Source: Pseudomonas sp. TH10 (GTDB taxonomy: Bacteria > Pseudomonadota > Gammaproteobacteria > Pseudomonadales > Pseudomonadaceae). From it: a DNA stretch of 64,000 nt. The stretch spans positions 1-64,000 of the forward strand of contig NZ_JAEKEG010000104.1 in assembly GCF_016651255.1 (NCBI RefSeq), given 5' to 3'. Positions 45,158-53,915 of this stretch are shown one piece after another; position 1 is the first letter of the stretch, and each line of letters opens with the position of its first letter. The translations under genes were made by a program, and so were the position numbers. Below the pieces are notes generated by a model. That model did not search any database. It worked only from the letters and a program-made list of their open reading frames with translations, and was not told the DNA's origin.

Positions 45158-46087
45158 ATGAACGTCAAGATTTCCCATACTGCTGCTGCCCAGCAATTTC
45201 TCGAAGAAGCCAGCGGCCTGCACAACGATGCTGGCAGCCCGCGGGTCAAGGCGCTGATCTACCGCATCCTGCGTGACTCGGTGAACATCATCGAAGACCT
45301 GGCGGTAACGCCGGAAGAGTTCTGGAAAGCCGTCAACTACCTCAACGTGCTGGGTTCGCGCCAGGAAGCCGGGCTGGTGGTCGCGGGCCTGGGGCTGGAG
45401 CACTATCTCGATCTGTTGATGGACGCCGAAGACGAGCAGGCCGGCAAGGCTGGCGGCACCCCGCGCACCATCGAAGGCCCGCTGTACGTGGCCGGTGCGC
45501 CCTTGTCCGACTTCGAGGCTCGACTGGACGACGGCAATGATCCGGGCGTGCCGCTGTTCATGCAGGGCCAGGTGCTCAATACCGCTGGCGAACCTCTGGC
45601 AGGTGCGGTGGTGGACGTCTGGCAGGCCAATACCGGTGGGACTTACTCCTACTTCGATAGCAGCCAATCGGAATTCAACCTGCGCCGGCGCATCGTGACC
45701 GACGCCGAAGGTCGTTATCGCTTCCGCAGCATCGTGCCGTCCGGCTACGGCTGCCCACCGGATGGCCCGACCCAGCAACTGCTCGATCAACTGGGCCGTC
45801 ATGGCCAGCGCCCGGCGCATATCCACTTCTTCATCTCGGCCGCAGACCATCGCCACCTCACCACCCAGATCAACCTGGACGGTGATGAGTACCTGCATGA
45901 CGACTTCGCCTACGCCACCCGTGACGAGCTGATTGCCAAAATCACCTTCAGCGAAGACCAGGCCCGCGCTGCGGCCTACGGTGTCAGCGGCCGCTTTGCT
46001 GAAATCGTCTTCGACTTCACCCTGCAGTCCTCGGCCCAGCCGCAAGAGCAGCAACGCATGGAGCGGGTTCGCGCACTCGAAGACTGA
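45158..46087 (+). CDS. catA: Catechol 1,2-dioxygenase
   Basis: 309 aa intradiol dioxygenase that cleaves catechol to cis,cis-muconate. Iron ligands are Tyr163 (GTYSYFD), Tyr197 (VPSGYGCPPDGPTQQ) and His221/His223 (RPAHIHFF). The helical N-terminal domain is typical of CatA dimers. ATG follows GATGAGGAACC, 51 nt after catC, so it is the third gene of the cat operon. Confidence 0.96.
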   Translation: MNVKISHTAAAQQFLEEASGLHNDAGSPRVKALIYRILRDSVNIIEDLAVTPEEFWKAVNYLNVLGSRQEAGLVVAGLGLEHYLDLLMDAEDEQAGKAGGTPRTIEGPLYVAGAPLSDFEARLDDGNDPGVPLFMQGQVLNTAGEPLAGAVVDVWQANTGGTYSYFDSSQSEFNLRRRIVTDAEGRYRFRSIVPSGYGCPPDGPTQQLLDQLGRHGQRPAHIHFFISAADHRHLTTQINLDGDEYLHDDFAYATRDELIAKITFSEDQARAAAYGVSGRFAEIVFDFTLQSSAQPQEQQRMERVRALED

Positions 46088-46099
46088 TCCCTGTACAAC

Positions 46100-46169
46100 C
46101 TGCAGGAGCCCGGCCTGCCGGCGATGGCGATAGAGATACCGCCATCGCTGGCAAGCCAGCTCCCACAGG
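46100..46169. repeat. REP pair between catA and benR
   Basis: TGCAGGAGCCCGGCCTGCCG GCGATGGCG and CGCCATCGCTGGCAAGCCAG CTCCCACAG-type arms form an imperfect inverted pair. It separates the cat operon from the benR transcript. Confidence 0.7.
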
Positions 46170-46305
46170 GGCCCGGGTGTACGCGGGAGTTTGGCTCGCC
46201 ACCAATCCGCAGGAGCCCGCTCCCATGTGTCGGTCAACGCGTACATCGGTGCCGGTACTGCTCTAGAATGACCAGAACATCTATAACAACAACGAGAGTG
46301 ACCCG

Positions 46306-47265
46306 ATGATGCACGCGCAACTGTTGAGTCAGCGCAGCACGGTATTCGACCATGCCGACCCCTACGCCGTGTCGGGCTACGTCAATCAGCATGTCGGCAA
46401 CCATTGCATCCTGATGCCCCGTGCCGGGCAACCCCTGGCCAGTCTCAATCATCGCAAATTCGCCAGCCTCGACCTGTGCCGTATCAGCTACGGCGGCAGC
46501 GTTCGCGTCACCTCGGGCGCGCTGGAAACCATCTATCACCTGCAAGTGTTATTGCGAGGCAATTGCCTGTGGCGTGGTCACGCCCAGGAGCATTATTTCG
46601 CCCCCGGCGAATTGCTGCTGATCAACCCCGACGATCCGGTGGATCTGACCTATTCCGACGATTGCGAAAAATTCATCCTCAAAGTCCCTGCCTCGTTGCT
46701 GGAGTCGGTCTGCGACGAGCAGCGCTGGCGTTATCCGGGGCAGGGCGTACGGTTTCTGGAAAACCGCTACCAGCTCAATGAACTGGAAGGTTTCGTCAAC
46801 CTGCTGGCGATGATTTGCCAGGAGGCCGAGGCCACCGAGCAGATTCCCCGGGTGCAGGAGCACTACACGCAGATCATCGTCAGCAAGATGCTCAGCCTGA
46901 TGAAGACCAACGTCAGCCGCCTGGAACTCGGTTCCCAGGCTGCGACGTTCGAAGCGATTGCCGATTACATCGCCCGCAATCTCAAGCACGACATCGACAG
47001 CGAAGAACTCGCGCGCCAGGCCAGCATGAGCCTGCGTTCGTTGTACGGCCTGTTTGAACGCAACGCCTGCACCACGCCGAAGAACTACATCCGCCAGAAG
47101 CGCCTGGAACGGGTCAATGCTTGCCTGAGCGACCCGACCTGCATCGTGCGCAACGTCACCGAAGTGGCGATGGATTACGGCTTCCTGCACCTGGGACGGT
47201 TCTCCGACAGCTACCGCAAACAATTCGGCGAACTGCCCTCGGACACCCTCAAGCGCCGGCATTGA
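46306..47265 (+). CDS. benR: AraC/XylS family activator of benzoate genes
   Basis: 319 aa. The N-terminal AraC-binding domain-like region (VTSGALETIYHLQVLLRGNC, HYFAPGELLLINPDDPVDLT) precedes a C-terminal AraC HTH (EELARQASMSLRSLYGLFER, IRQKRLERVNACLSDP, then VAMDYGFLHLGRFSDSYRKQ). It matches the BenR/XylS group that binds benzoate and activates the ben promoter. It stands 247 nt before benA on the same strand, and two XylS/BenR boxes lie before benA. MMHAQ start may be the second Met. Confidence 0.93.
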   Translation: MMHAQLLSQRSTVFDHADPYAVSGYVNQHVGNHCILMPRAGQPLASLNHRKFASLDLCRISYGGSVRVTSGALETIYHLQVLLRGNCLWRGHAQEHYFAPGELLLINPDDPVDLTYSDDCEKFILKVPASLLESVCDEQRWRYPGQGVRFLENRYQLNELEGFVNLLAMICQEAEATEQIPRVQEHYTQIIVSKMLSLMKTNVSRLELGSQAATFEAIADYIARNLKHDIDSEELARQASMSLRSLYGLFERNACTTPKNYIRQKRLERVNACLSDPTCIVRNVTEVAMDYGFLHLGRFSDSYRKQFGELPSDTLKRRH

Positions 47266-47290
47266 ACCCGCAAACCCCACCAATGCCTCT

Positions 47291-47384
47291 GTAGGAGCTG
47301 TCGAGTGCAACGAGGCTGCGATCTTTGCTCTTGAAAAAGCGAAAGTCAAAAGATCGCAGCCTCGTTGCACTCGACAGCTCCTCC
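47291..47384. repeat. REP element (family B), long inverted repeat
   Basis: Left arm GTAGGAGCTGTCGAGTGCAA continues CGAGGCTGCGATCTT (47291-47325). The right arm at 47350-47384 is its reverse complement with one mismatch in 35. The same sequence recurs at 55126-55226. It is located just after benR. Confidence 0.9.
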
Positions 47385-47412
47385 GCGCTCCCACGCATTG
47401 GCCACATACAGC

Positions 47413-47448
47413 TGCACTAAACGGATACAGGTCTGCACCCAGCGGATA
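47413..47448 (+). promoter_or_regulatory. Two BenR/XylS boxes of the benA promoter
   Basis: TGCACTAAACGGATA (47413-47427) and TGCACCCAGCGGATA (47434-47448) both fit TGCA-N6-GGNTA exactly. They start 21 nt apart, two DNA turns, as in the Pm and Pben promoters. A possible -10 element, TAGCAT, lies at 47470-47475. Confidence 0.92.
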
Positions 47449-47512
47449 GTCCGTCCCGTCCCCCCGTCCTAGCATGGCCCTGCCTGAAATAAAAACAATG
47501 GAGGCGGCGGCC

Positions 47513-48874
47513 ATGACCCTGCGACCCGAATACCTGCAATCCCTGCTTGAAGACGATCCAGAGCAGGGCATCTACCGCTGCAAGCGGGAGATGTTCACCG
47601 ATCCGCGTCTGTTCGAACTGGAGATGGCGCACATCTTCGAAGGCAACTGGATTTATCTCGCCCACGAAAGCCAGATCCCCAACAACAACGACTTCCTGAC
47701 CACCACCATGGGGCGCCAGCCGATCTTTATCGCGCGCAACAAGGACGGTGTGCTTAACGCGTTTCTCAACGCCTGCAGCCATCGCGGCGCCATGCTCTGC
47801 CGGCATAAATCCGGCAACCAGCGCTCCTACACCTGCCCGTTCCATGGCTGGACCTTCAACAACAGCGGCAAACTGCTCAAGGTCAAAGACCCGAGCGAGG
47901 CCGGTTATCCCGCCGCTTTCAACTGCGAAGGCTCACATGACCTGACCAAGGTCGCGCGTTTCGAGTCGTATCGCGGCTTTCTGTTCGGCAGCCTGAATGC
48001 CGAGGTGAAATCCCTCAGTGAACACCTCGGCGAGTCAGCGAAGATCATCGACATGATCGTCGACCAGTCGCCGCAAGGTCTGGAAGTGCTGCGCGGTTCC
48101 AGTTCCTATATCTACGAGGGCAACTGGAAACTCACCGCCGAAAACGGCGCCGACGGCTACCATGTCAGCTCCGTGCACTGGAACTACGCCGCCACTCAGA
48201 ATCAGCGTCAGCAGCGTGAAGCCGGTGAAGCGATCAAGACCATGAGCGCCGGCAGCTGGGCGAAGAAGGGCGGCGGTTTCTACTCCTTCGATCACGGTCA
48301 CCTGCTGCTCTGGACCCGCTGGGCCAACCCCGAGAATCGCCCGGCCTACGAGCGCCGTGACGAACTCGCTCGTGACTTCGGCAAGGCTCGCGCCGACTGG
48401 ATGATCGAGAACTCGCGCAACCTGTGCCTGTACCCCAACGTGTACCTGATGGACCAGTTCAGCTCGCAGATCCGCATTGCCCGGCCGATCTCGGTCAACC
48501 GCACGGAAATCACCATCTACTGCATCGCGCCCAAAGGCGAAAGCGATCACGCGCGCTCCAGCCGCATCCGCCAGTACGAGGATTTCTTCAATGTCAGCGG
48601 CATGGCGACGCCGGACGATCTCGAAGAATTTCGTTCCTGCCAGACCGGTTACCAGGGCAGCGTCACCGCCTGGAACGACATGTCCCGCGGTGCCGAGCAC
48701 TGGATCGAAGGCGCCGATGAGGCGGCCAGGGAAATCGACCTGCAGCCGTTGCTCAGCGGCGTGCGCACCGAAGACGAAGGTCTGTTCGTGCTGCAGCACA
48801 AGTACTGGCAGCAGACCATGCTCAAGGCGCTGGCCGCCGAGCAGGCGAAGCTGATCGACGTGGAGACCGTGTGA
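47513..48874 (+). CDS. benA: Benzoate 1,2-dioxygenase, large (alpha) subunit
   Basis: 453 aa. The Rieske [2Fe-2S] motif is in [18 protein letters not shown] with [16 protein letters not shown] (CxH ... CxxH). The mononuclear iron site is in [19 protein letters not shown] (His/His) with a later Asp. The order and sequence ([40 protein letters not shown]) are those of BenA. The complex converts benzoate to its cis-1,2-dihydrodiol. ATG 47513 is set by GGAGG; the longer frame upstream overlaps the promoter. Confidence 0.96.
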   Translation: MTLRPEYLQSLLEDDPEQGIYRCKREMFTDPRLFELEMAHIFEGNWIYLAHESQIPNNNDFLTTTMGRQPIFIARNKDGVLNAFLNACSHRGAMLCRHKSGNQRSYTCPFHGWTFNNSGKLLKVKDPSEAGYPAAFNCEGSHDLTKVARFESYRGFLFGSLNAEVKSLSEHLGESAKIIDMIVDQSPQGLEVLRGSSSYIYEGNWKLTAENGADGYHVSSVHWNYAATQNQRQQREAGEAIKTMSAGSWAKKGGGFYSFDHGHLLLWTRWANPENRPAYERRDELARDFGKARADWMIENSRNLCLYPNVYLMDQFSSQIRIARPISVNRTEITIYCIAPKGESDHARSSRIRQYEDFFNVSGMATPDDLEEFRSCQTGYQGSVTAWNDMSRGAEHWIEGADEAAREIDLQPLLSGVRTEDEGLFVLQHKYWQQTMLKALAAEQAKLIDVETV

Positions 48875-49362
48875 TGACCATTACCTACGAAGCCGTGCGG
48901 GATTTTCTCTACCGCGAAGCGCGTTATCTCGATGACGGTCAGTGGGATCAATGGCTGGAACTGTACGCCGCCGAGGCGACGTTCTGGATGCCGGCCTGGG
49001 ACGATAACGACACGCTCACCGAAGACCCGCAAAGCGAAATCTCGCTGATCTGGTACGGCAACCGGGGCGGCCTCGAAGACCGTATTTTTCGGATCAAGAC
49101 CGAGCGCTCCAGCGCGACCCTTCCCGACACCCGCACCTCGCACAACCTGAGCAACATCGAAATCGTCGAGCAAGGCGAAGGCCACTGCCAGGTGCGCTTC
49201 AACTGGCACACCCTGAGCTTTCGCTATCAGGTCACCGACAGCTACTTCGGCAGCAGTTTCTACAGCCTCGACCTGCGCGGCGACCAGCCGCTGATCAAGG
49301 CCAAGAAAGTCGTGCTGAAAAACGATTACGTCCGTCAGGTCATCGACATCTATCACATCTAG
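48874..49362 (+). CDS. benB: Benzoate 1,2-dioxygenase, small (beta) subunit
   Basis: 162 aa of the ring-hydroxylating dioxygenase beta family: VRDFLYREARYLDDGQWDQW, LYAAEATFWMPAWDDNDTLT and SLIWYGNRGGLEDRIFRIKT. It has a structural role in the alpha3-beta3 hexamer. Its start overlaps the benA stop by 1 nt (TGATG). Confidence 0.96.
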   Translation: MTITYEAVRDFLYREARYLDDGQWDQWLELYAAEATFWMPAWDDNDTLTEDPQSEISLIWYGNRGGLEDRIFRIKTERSSATLPDTRTSHNLSNIEIVEQGEGHCQVRFNWHTLSFRYQVTDSYFGSSFYSLDLRGDQPLIKAKKVVLKNDYVRQVIDIYHI

Positions 49363-49382
49363 TCGACACGGCGAGGTGCACC

Positions 49383-50396
49383 ATGAATTTCCAGATCGCA
49401 CTGAATTTTGAAGACGGCGTCACCCGTTTCATCGAGGCCGGTGGCCATGAAACCGTCGCCGACGCGGCGTATCGCCAAGGCATCAACATCCCGCTGGACT
49501 GCCGTGACGGCGCCTGCGGTACCTGCAAATGTTTCGCCGAAGCCGGGCGTTACGCCATGGGCGACAACTTCATCGAGGACGCCTTGACTGACGATGAACT
49601 CGCCCAGGGTTACGTCCTGACCTGCCAGATGCGCGCCGAGAGTGACTGCGTAATACGCGTGCCGGTCGGCTCGCAGGTATGCAAGACCGAACAGGCGTGT
49701 TTTCAGGCCTCGATCAGCGCTGTGCGGCAGTTGTCCGAAAGCACCATTGCCCTGTCGATCAAGGGCGAGGCGTTGAGCAAACTGGCGTTTCTACCGGGGC
49801 AGTACGTCAACCTGCAAGTGCCGGGCAGTCAGCAAAGCCGGGCGTATTCATTCAGTTCCTTGCAGAAGGATGGCGAGGTCAGCTTCCTGATCCGCAACGT
49901 CCCCGGCGGCTTGATGAGCAGCTTTCTCACCGGCCTGGCGAAGGCCGGCGACAGCCTGAATCTGGCCGGGCCGCTGGGCAGTTTTTACCTGCGCGACATC
50001 AAGCGGCCGCTGCTCTTGCTCGCGGGTGGCACGGGGCTGGCACCGTTCACCGCAATGCTGGAAAAAATCGCCGAGCAGGGCAGTGAGCATCCGGTGCACC
50101 TGATCTACGGTGTGACCAATGACTTCGACCTGGTTGAGCTCGATCGCCTCGAAGCCTTTGCCGCCCGCATCGCCAATTTCAGCTTCGGCGCCTGCGTGGC
50201 CAACTCGCAAAGCGCGCACCCACTCAAGGGCTACGTCACCCAACACATCGAACCGCGTCACCTCAACGAAGGTGATGTCGACGTCTACCTGTGCGGGCCA
50301 CCGCCGATGGTTGAAGCGGTCAGCCAATACATCCGCGAGCAGGGCATCACCCCGGTGAATTTCTACTTCGAAAAATTCGCCGCCAGCGCGGCGTGA
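49383..50396 (+). CDS. benC: Benzoate 1,2-dioxygenase electron transfer component (reductase)
   Basis: 337 aa. N-terminal plant-type ferredoxin with cysteines in LDCRDGACGTCKCFAEAG and YVLTCQM. FAD domain RAYSFSSLQKDG (RxYS), and NAD domain LLLLAGGTGLAPFTAMLEKI ending YLCGPPPMVEAVSQYI. It passes electrons from NADH to BenAB. Follows benB by 20 nt. Confidence 0.96.
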   Translation: MNFQIALNFEDGVTRFIEAGGHETVADAAYRQGINIPLDCRDGACGTCKCFAEAGRYAMGDNFIEDALTDDELAQGYVLTCQMRAESDCVIRVPVGSQVCKTEQACFQASISAVRQLSESTIALSIKGEALSKLAFLPGQYVNLQVPGSQQSRAYSFSSLQKDGEVSFLIRNVPGGLMSSFLTGLAKAGDSLNLAGPLGSFYLRDIKRPLLLLAGGTGLAPFTAMLEKIAEQGSEHPVHLIYGVTNDFDLVELDRLEAFAARIANFSFGACVANSQSAHPLKGYVTQHIEPRHLNEGDVDVYLCGPPPMVEAVSQYIREQGITPVNFYFEKFAASAA

Positions 50397-50437
50397 GCCC
50401 GTACAAGAACTGCGGCACCTGAACCATCGAGGTACAC

Positions 50438-51205
50438 ATGAACAGATTCCACGAAAAAGTCGCCCTCATCACCGGCGCCGCCCAAGGCATCGGCCGGCGG
50501 GTCGCCGAACGCATGGCGGCCGAAGGTGCGCGGCTGATCCTGGTCGACCGCTCCGAACTGGTGTTCGAACTGCAACAGCAACTGGGCCAGGACAGCTTCG
50601 CGCTGACCGCCGATCTTGAGCAATACAGCGAATGCGAGCGCGTGATGCAGGCCGCCGTTGAACGTTTTAGTCGCCTGGACATCCTGATCAACAACGTCGG
50701 CGGGACCATCTGGGCCAAGCCTTTCGAGCATTACGAAGCGTCGCAGATCGAAGCCGAAGTGCGTCGCTCGCTGTTCCCGACGCTGTGGTGCTGCCATGCC
50801 GCACTGCCGTTCATGCTGGAGCAGGGCAGCGGGGCGATCGTCAACGTCTCCTCCATTGCCACCCGCAGCATCAACCGCGTGCCCTACGGGGCGGCGAAGG
50901 GCGGGGTCAACGCACTGACCGCGTGCCTGGCGTTCGAAACGGCCGGGCGGGGCGTTCGCGTCAATGCCACGGCGCCCGGCGGTACCGATGCGCCGCCACG
51001 GGTCATCCCGCGCAATAGCGCCGAACAGAGTGCCGAGGAGAAGGTGTGGTATCAGCAGATCGTCGACCAGACGCTCGATAGCAGCCTGATGAAGCGCTAC
51101 GGCACGCTTGATGAGCAGGCAGGTGCGATTCTGTTCCTGGCCAGCGACGACGCCTCCTACATCACCGGCATGGTCATGCCCGTGGGCGGTGGCGATCAGG
51201 GCTGA
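50438..51205 (+). CDS. benD: 1,6-dihydroxycyclohexa-2,4-diene-1-carboxylate dehydrogenase
   Basis: 255 aa SDR. NAD motif ALITGAAQGIGRRVAERM, NNVGG in LINNVGGTIWAKPFEHYEAS, catalytic Ser in VNVSSIATRSINRVP with Tyr/Lys in YGAAKGGVNALTACLA. It oxidises and decarboxylates the benzoate dihydrodiol to catechol, the substrate of CatA. Last gene of the operon here; benK/benE/benF transport genes do not follow, since the next gene is on the other strand. Confidence 0.95.
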   Translation: MNRFHEKVALITGAAQGIGRRVAERMAAEGARLILVDRSELVFELQQQLGQDSFALTADLEQYSECERVMQAAVERFSRLDILINNVGGTIWAKPFEHYEASQIEAEVRRSLFPTLWCCHAALPFMLEQGSGAIVNVSSIATRSINRVPYGAAKGGVNALTACLAFETAGRGVRVNATAPGGTDAPPRVIPRNSAEQSAEEKVWYQQIVDQTLDSSLMKRYGTLDEQAGAILFLASDDASYITGMVMPVGGGDQG

Positions 51206-51226
51206 CTGGCCCGGGCCTGAGCCACC

Positions 51227-51589
51227 CTAGAGGCGACGCTGGAACGCCCTGACGATGCGCAGCGTGGCATCGTTGGTGCTCAGATTGTGCACCGAATCGA
51301 GCGGGTGCCAGATGCAGTCGACGATTTCATTTGTCGGCCGCGCGACCTCGTAATCCACCACCGACGCTTCGTACACGTGGTGACAGGTGTCGCCGGATTC
51401 CAGTGCCATCAGGTACAGAAGCTCGTCGACCCCCAGGCTGGTTTCCTCCTGAAGCTCGCGCCTGGCCGCGTCCGCAACGGTTTCGCCGCGCTCGACCTTG
51501 CCTCCAGGCAGGGTCCAGCGGCATCGATGCTTGCGTACCAGAAGTATGTGGCGATCCTGCTCGCAGATGACGGTGGCGCGTACTTTCAT
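51227..51589 (-). CDS. NUDIX hydrolase
   Basis: 120 aa, single domain. The Nudix box is GGKVERGETVADAARRELQE ETSLGV (Gx5Ex7REUxEExGU type). N-terminal strand VRATVICEQDRHILLVRKHR, and a C-terminal part with CIWHPLDSVHNLSTND. It hydrolyses nucleoside-diphosphate-linked compounds; the substrate is not predictable. Convergent with benD. Confidence 0.92.
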   Translation of the reverse strand: MKVRATVICEQDRHILLVRKHRCRWTLPGGKVERGETVADAARRELQEETSLGVDELLYLMALESGDTCHHVYEASVVDYEVARPTNEIVDCIWHPLDSVHNLSTNDATLRIVRAFQRRL

Positions 51590-51607
51590 GCTCTATCCAA
51601 ATACTGG

Positions 51608-51625
51608 CTGTCACAATAATGTCAT
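51608..51625 (+). promoter_or_regulatory. Pho-box-like direct repeat
   Basis: CTGTCAC-AATA-ATGTCAT has the 7-4-7 layout of a Pho box (two CTGTCAT-like repeats, AT spacer). It lies 19 nt before the NUDIX start (minus) and 168 nt before the small gene at 51793 (plus). The target is uncertain. Confidence 0.45.
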
Positions 51626-51792
51626 GAAACTGCAATATTCAGACCGTGCAGCGTAGTGTTTCAGATGATTGGAGCCCGGGAGGAGGGTGAAAGTGCAATC
51701 GCTGACGTCACGACGTCTGGTCAGCACGTTCGCCAAAAGCAGGTGTAAGGTAGAAAGGTCAATCCTGGAGTTGATTCGCAACGGAGGTTGTC

Positions 51793-51984
51793 ATGAGTGT
51801 ACCGATGCTGAACAAGATGCATATGAACGGTTACGACGTACTCAGCGTGAACAATGGCCCTTGGCGTGTCTGCACCAAGGGCGACCGTCTGGGCGCGTTT
51901 GCCAGCCGTGAAGAGGCGTTGGCCTTTGCGGCGTCCTTGCCCGGATACCGCGACAGATCACCCAGACCTGCCACTAAACAGTAA
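51793..51984 (+). CDS. Small conserved protein (DUF2188-like)
   Basis: 63 aa: MNGYDVLSVNNGPWRVCTKG, then DRLGAFASREEALAFAASLP. The W-R-V ... G ... F-A-S-R-E-E-A pattern resembles the protein at 18843-19046. A strong ribosome site (GGAGG) lies 7 nt upstream. Function unknown. Confidence 0.75.
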   Translation: MSVPMLNKMHMNGYDVLSVNNGPWRVCTKGDRLGAFASREEALAFAASLPGYRDRSPRPATKQ

Positions 51985-52039
51985 CGGCTTGCGTGCAATG
52001 TGCGGTGGCGGGGAGCACGCTCCCTCGCCACCCGTTCGC

Positions 52040-52279
52040 TCAGTGCGCCTGGTTGCGCGTGATCGCCCTGGCCTTCACTTCCCCGGCATACTGCGCCAGG
52101 CGCTCTTCATCCCCTTGAAGCACTTCACACAGGCGCTTGGCGGCTTTGGCGTCCACCTCGTTGCCCGACTGCTGCAATTGCTCGGCAATGCGCAAAAGCT
52201 CTACCGCCGACCAGCGCAGGTCCGAGGCAACCCCCTGCAAGTCCCGCCGAAGTTGCTGTTCCGATTCGTTAAGCCACAT
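52040..52279 (-). CDS. Small helical hypothetical protein
   Basis: 79 aa: MWLNESEQQLRRDLQGVASD, LRWSAVELLRIAEQLQQSGN and EVLQGDEERLAQYAGEVKAR. It is predicted to be almost all helix, with heptad-like leucines. GGAGGTCAGC sets ATG 52279. Family not recognised. Confidence 0.72.
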   Translation of the reverse strand: MWLNESEQQLRRDLQGVASDLRWSAVELLRIAEQLQQSGNEVDAKAAKRLCEVLQGDEERLAQYAGEVKARAITRNQAH

Positions 52280-52451
52280 GCTGACCTCCTGTAATGATTC
52301 TCCGTTTCGAAATACTAGACCCTTTTTACCGTGACGGAAGTTGTGTCGCTGCACGCAGGCGTTTGCCTTTGGTCGGGAAGGTTAAGCGAGTCTGCAGCGG
52401 CGTTGTCGTAGTGGAGTAGCGATTTCGCGCTGTGTCAGAGGCCACTTTCAA

Positions 52452-52664
52452 ATGACGACCACCGATGATTTCAGGTTTCACGCCCATGAGCTGATCGTTG
52501 ACCTGGATGCGGCCACCACGGAAATGATGAAGTTGATATCCGCCCATCAACTCAGCGGCCCGGAGTGGGAGCGGGTCACTCAATGGCAACACGAGGCCTA
52601 TGAGCGCTGGATGAATTACCTGAATGCGCGAACTTACGAGGCGCCCGATGACACCGGGCAATGA
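52452..52664 (+). CDS. Small hypothetical protein
   Basis: 70 aa: DDFRFHAHELIVDLDAATTE, then MMKLISAHQLSGPEWERVTQ and AYERWMNYLNARTYEAPDD. Aromatic-rich, helical, soluble. Not recognised, but composition and length look real. Confidence 0.65.
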   Translation: MTTTDDFRFHAHELIVDLDAATTEMMKLISAHQLSGPEWERVTQWQHEAYERWMNYLNARTYEAPDDTGQ

Positions 52665-52738
52665 TGAGCTTTTGTGTATCAGATGGATGTCTGCGCCGGC
52701 ACGCGCTACATTTTCCTTTTTAAGCGAAGGAAACCTTC

Positions 52739-53074
52739 ATGCGGATGCTCATCGCAGGAATCATGCTGGCGACATTGGCTGGTTGTTCATTGCCGGCTTC
52801 CGTCGTGCCCGGTGAACCGAACGTCAGCAAGTACAGCGAGAAGCCGCCCAAGGAGTACGCCGCGTGCGTCTTGCCGTTATGGCAGAAGCAAGTCTCGGCC
52901 ACGCGCCAGACCTCGATCTCTAACGGCTACCGGATCAATGCCCCCGGCATGATCACCGCAGACGAGATCCTAGATATCGTGAAGAACAAGAGTGGCAGCC
53001 GCGTGTCCCTGTACCAGGGGCCGCCCTGGGCCAAATCCGGCGCGCTGCGTCAGGCCGTGCGCGACTGCCTGTAG
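52739..53074 (+). CDS. Small lipoprotein
   Basis: 111 aa. The lipoprotein signal is MRMLIAGIMLATLAGC (lipobox LAGC). The mature part has KEYAACVLPLWQKQVSATRQ, TADEILDIVKNKSGSRVSLY and ALRQAVRDCL. Two further Cys (AACV and DCL) may pair. Function unknown; envelope-anchored. AAGGAAAC is close upstream. Confidence 0.75.
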   Translation: MRMLIAGIMLATLAGCSLPASVVPGEPNVSKYSEKPPKEYAACVLPLWQKQVSATRQTSISNGYRINAPGMITADEILDIVKNKSGSRVSLYQGPPWAKSGALRQAVRDCL

Positions 53075-53093
53075 GCTTGAGCCACGCTTGTGT

Positions 53094-53645
53094 TCAGTTG
53101 CTGATGTCGGTCAGCGGGATGCCTTGGGGGCTGGCGCTTTTCCTGTCGCGCCGATCAGTGATCCAGTTTTCCACTTGCTGGCCGAATTCCGCCGGTGCTT
53201 TGCGCCCGACCTTTCTCGCAATGTCGAGGATAGTCTGTTGGGCAAGGGCTTCTTCCATGCGCTTTTGCGCGGTCATCATCGCGCCGTGAATCGAGCAGGT
53301 TCCTTCTATTGCCCACTCCGGCGGATTGCCCTCAAACAGGGCGCAACGCCCGCGGATGTCGCGGCATTCGAAAATGTTCTTGCGCCCGTCGATGGCATTG
53401 ACGATGTCGAGCAGGGTGATTTCATCGGCTGGCCGCGCCAGGCTAAAGCCGCCGCGTACGCCCTCGGTGGCACTCACCAGCTTGGCCTTGGCCAGCCGGG
53501 TAAAGATCTTCGCCAGGTAATCCAGCGGTACGCCTTGCAACTCGGCAAGGTCGCGCACGCTGGCCTCCCGGGTCTCGCCACGGTTGCCCACCAGAAAGAG
53601 CAGGCAATGAATGCCGTACTCGACGCCCGCGCTGTAAAGAGACAT
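53094..53645 (-). CDS. Rrf2 family transcriptional regulator (Fe-S type)
   Basis: 183 aa. Winged helix: MSLYSAGVEYGIHCLLFLVG, SVRDLAELQGVPLDYLAKIF, TRLAKAKLVSATEGVRGGFS. Three cysteines in NIFECRDIRGRCALFEGN and IEGTCSIHGAM fit the Fe-S cluster site of NsrR/IscR/RsrR relatives. ATG 53645 is chosen because GGAG sits 6 nt upstream; ATG 53651 is too close to it. Divergent from an NDH-like flavoprotein, with a matched site before each gene. Confidence 0.9.
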   Translation of the reverse strand: MSLYSAGVEYGIHCLLFLVGNRGETREASVRDLAELQGVPLDYLAKIFTRLAKAKLVSATEGVRGGFSLARPADEITLLDIVNAIDGRKNIFECRDIRGRCALFEGNPPEWAIEGTCSIHGAMMTAQKRMEEALAQQTILDIARKVGRKAPAEFGQQVENWITDRRDRKSASPQGIPLTDISN

Positions 53646-53656
53646 GTTCATCTCCG

Positions 53657-53672
53657 ACTAAAGTAGTCGCCA
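53657..53672. promoter_or_regulatory. Rrf2 operator candidate 1 (autoregulatory)
   Basis: GACTAAAGTAGTCGCC contains the inverted repeat GACTA-AAG-TAGTC, 12 nt upstream of the Rrf2 start. It agrees at 13 of 16 positions with the site at 53824. Confidence 0.65.
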
Positions 53673-53823
53673 ATATTAACAGCCGGCTGCGGGCATGGCA
53701 ACGTCGGGCCCCAATCCCCGCCTCTCTGCGCTTTAGCCTGCCTACCTGCTAAACCCTTTCCCGTTAGGCCATCAATGACGTCGATGGCAACCATCAAAAA
53801 AATCGATTGCTTTGGTTAACTAG

Positions 53824-53839
53824 GACTAATACAGTCGCC
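53824..53839. promoter_or_regulatory. Rrf2 operator candidate 2 (flavoprotein promoter)
   Basis: GACTAATACAGTCGCC is the second copy of the same motif (GACT ... AGTC), 77 nt before the flavoprotein ATG and inside its likely promoter. Confidence 0.65.
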
Positions 53840-53915
53840 GTTACTCGGAGCGGCACGGTGATCATTCAGCGTGACCTCAAACCATTCCAATATCGGGTCT
53901 TCCCTGGAGTCACAG

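Noticed and set aside
48035-48799. 254-aa open frame antisense to benA
   Set aside because: Antisense to a fully conserved gene with its own diagnostic motifs.
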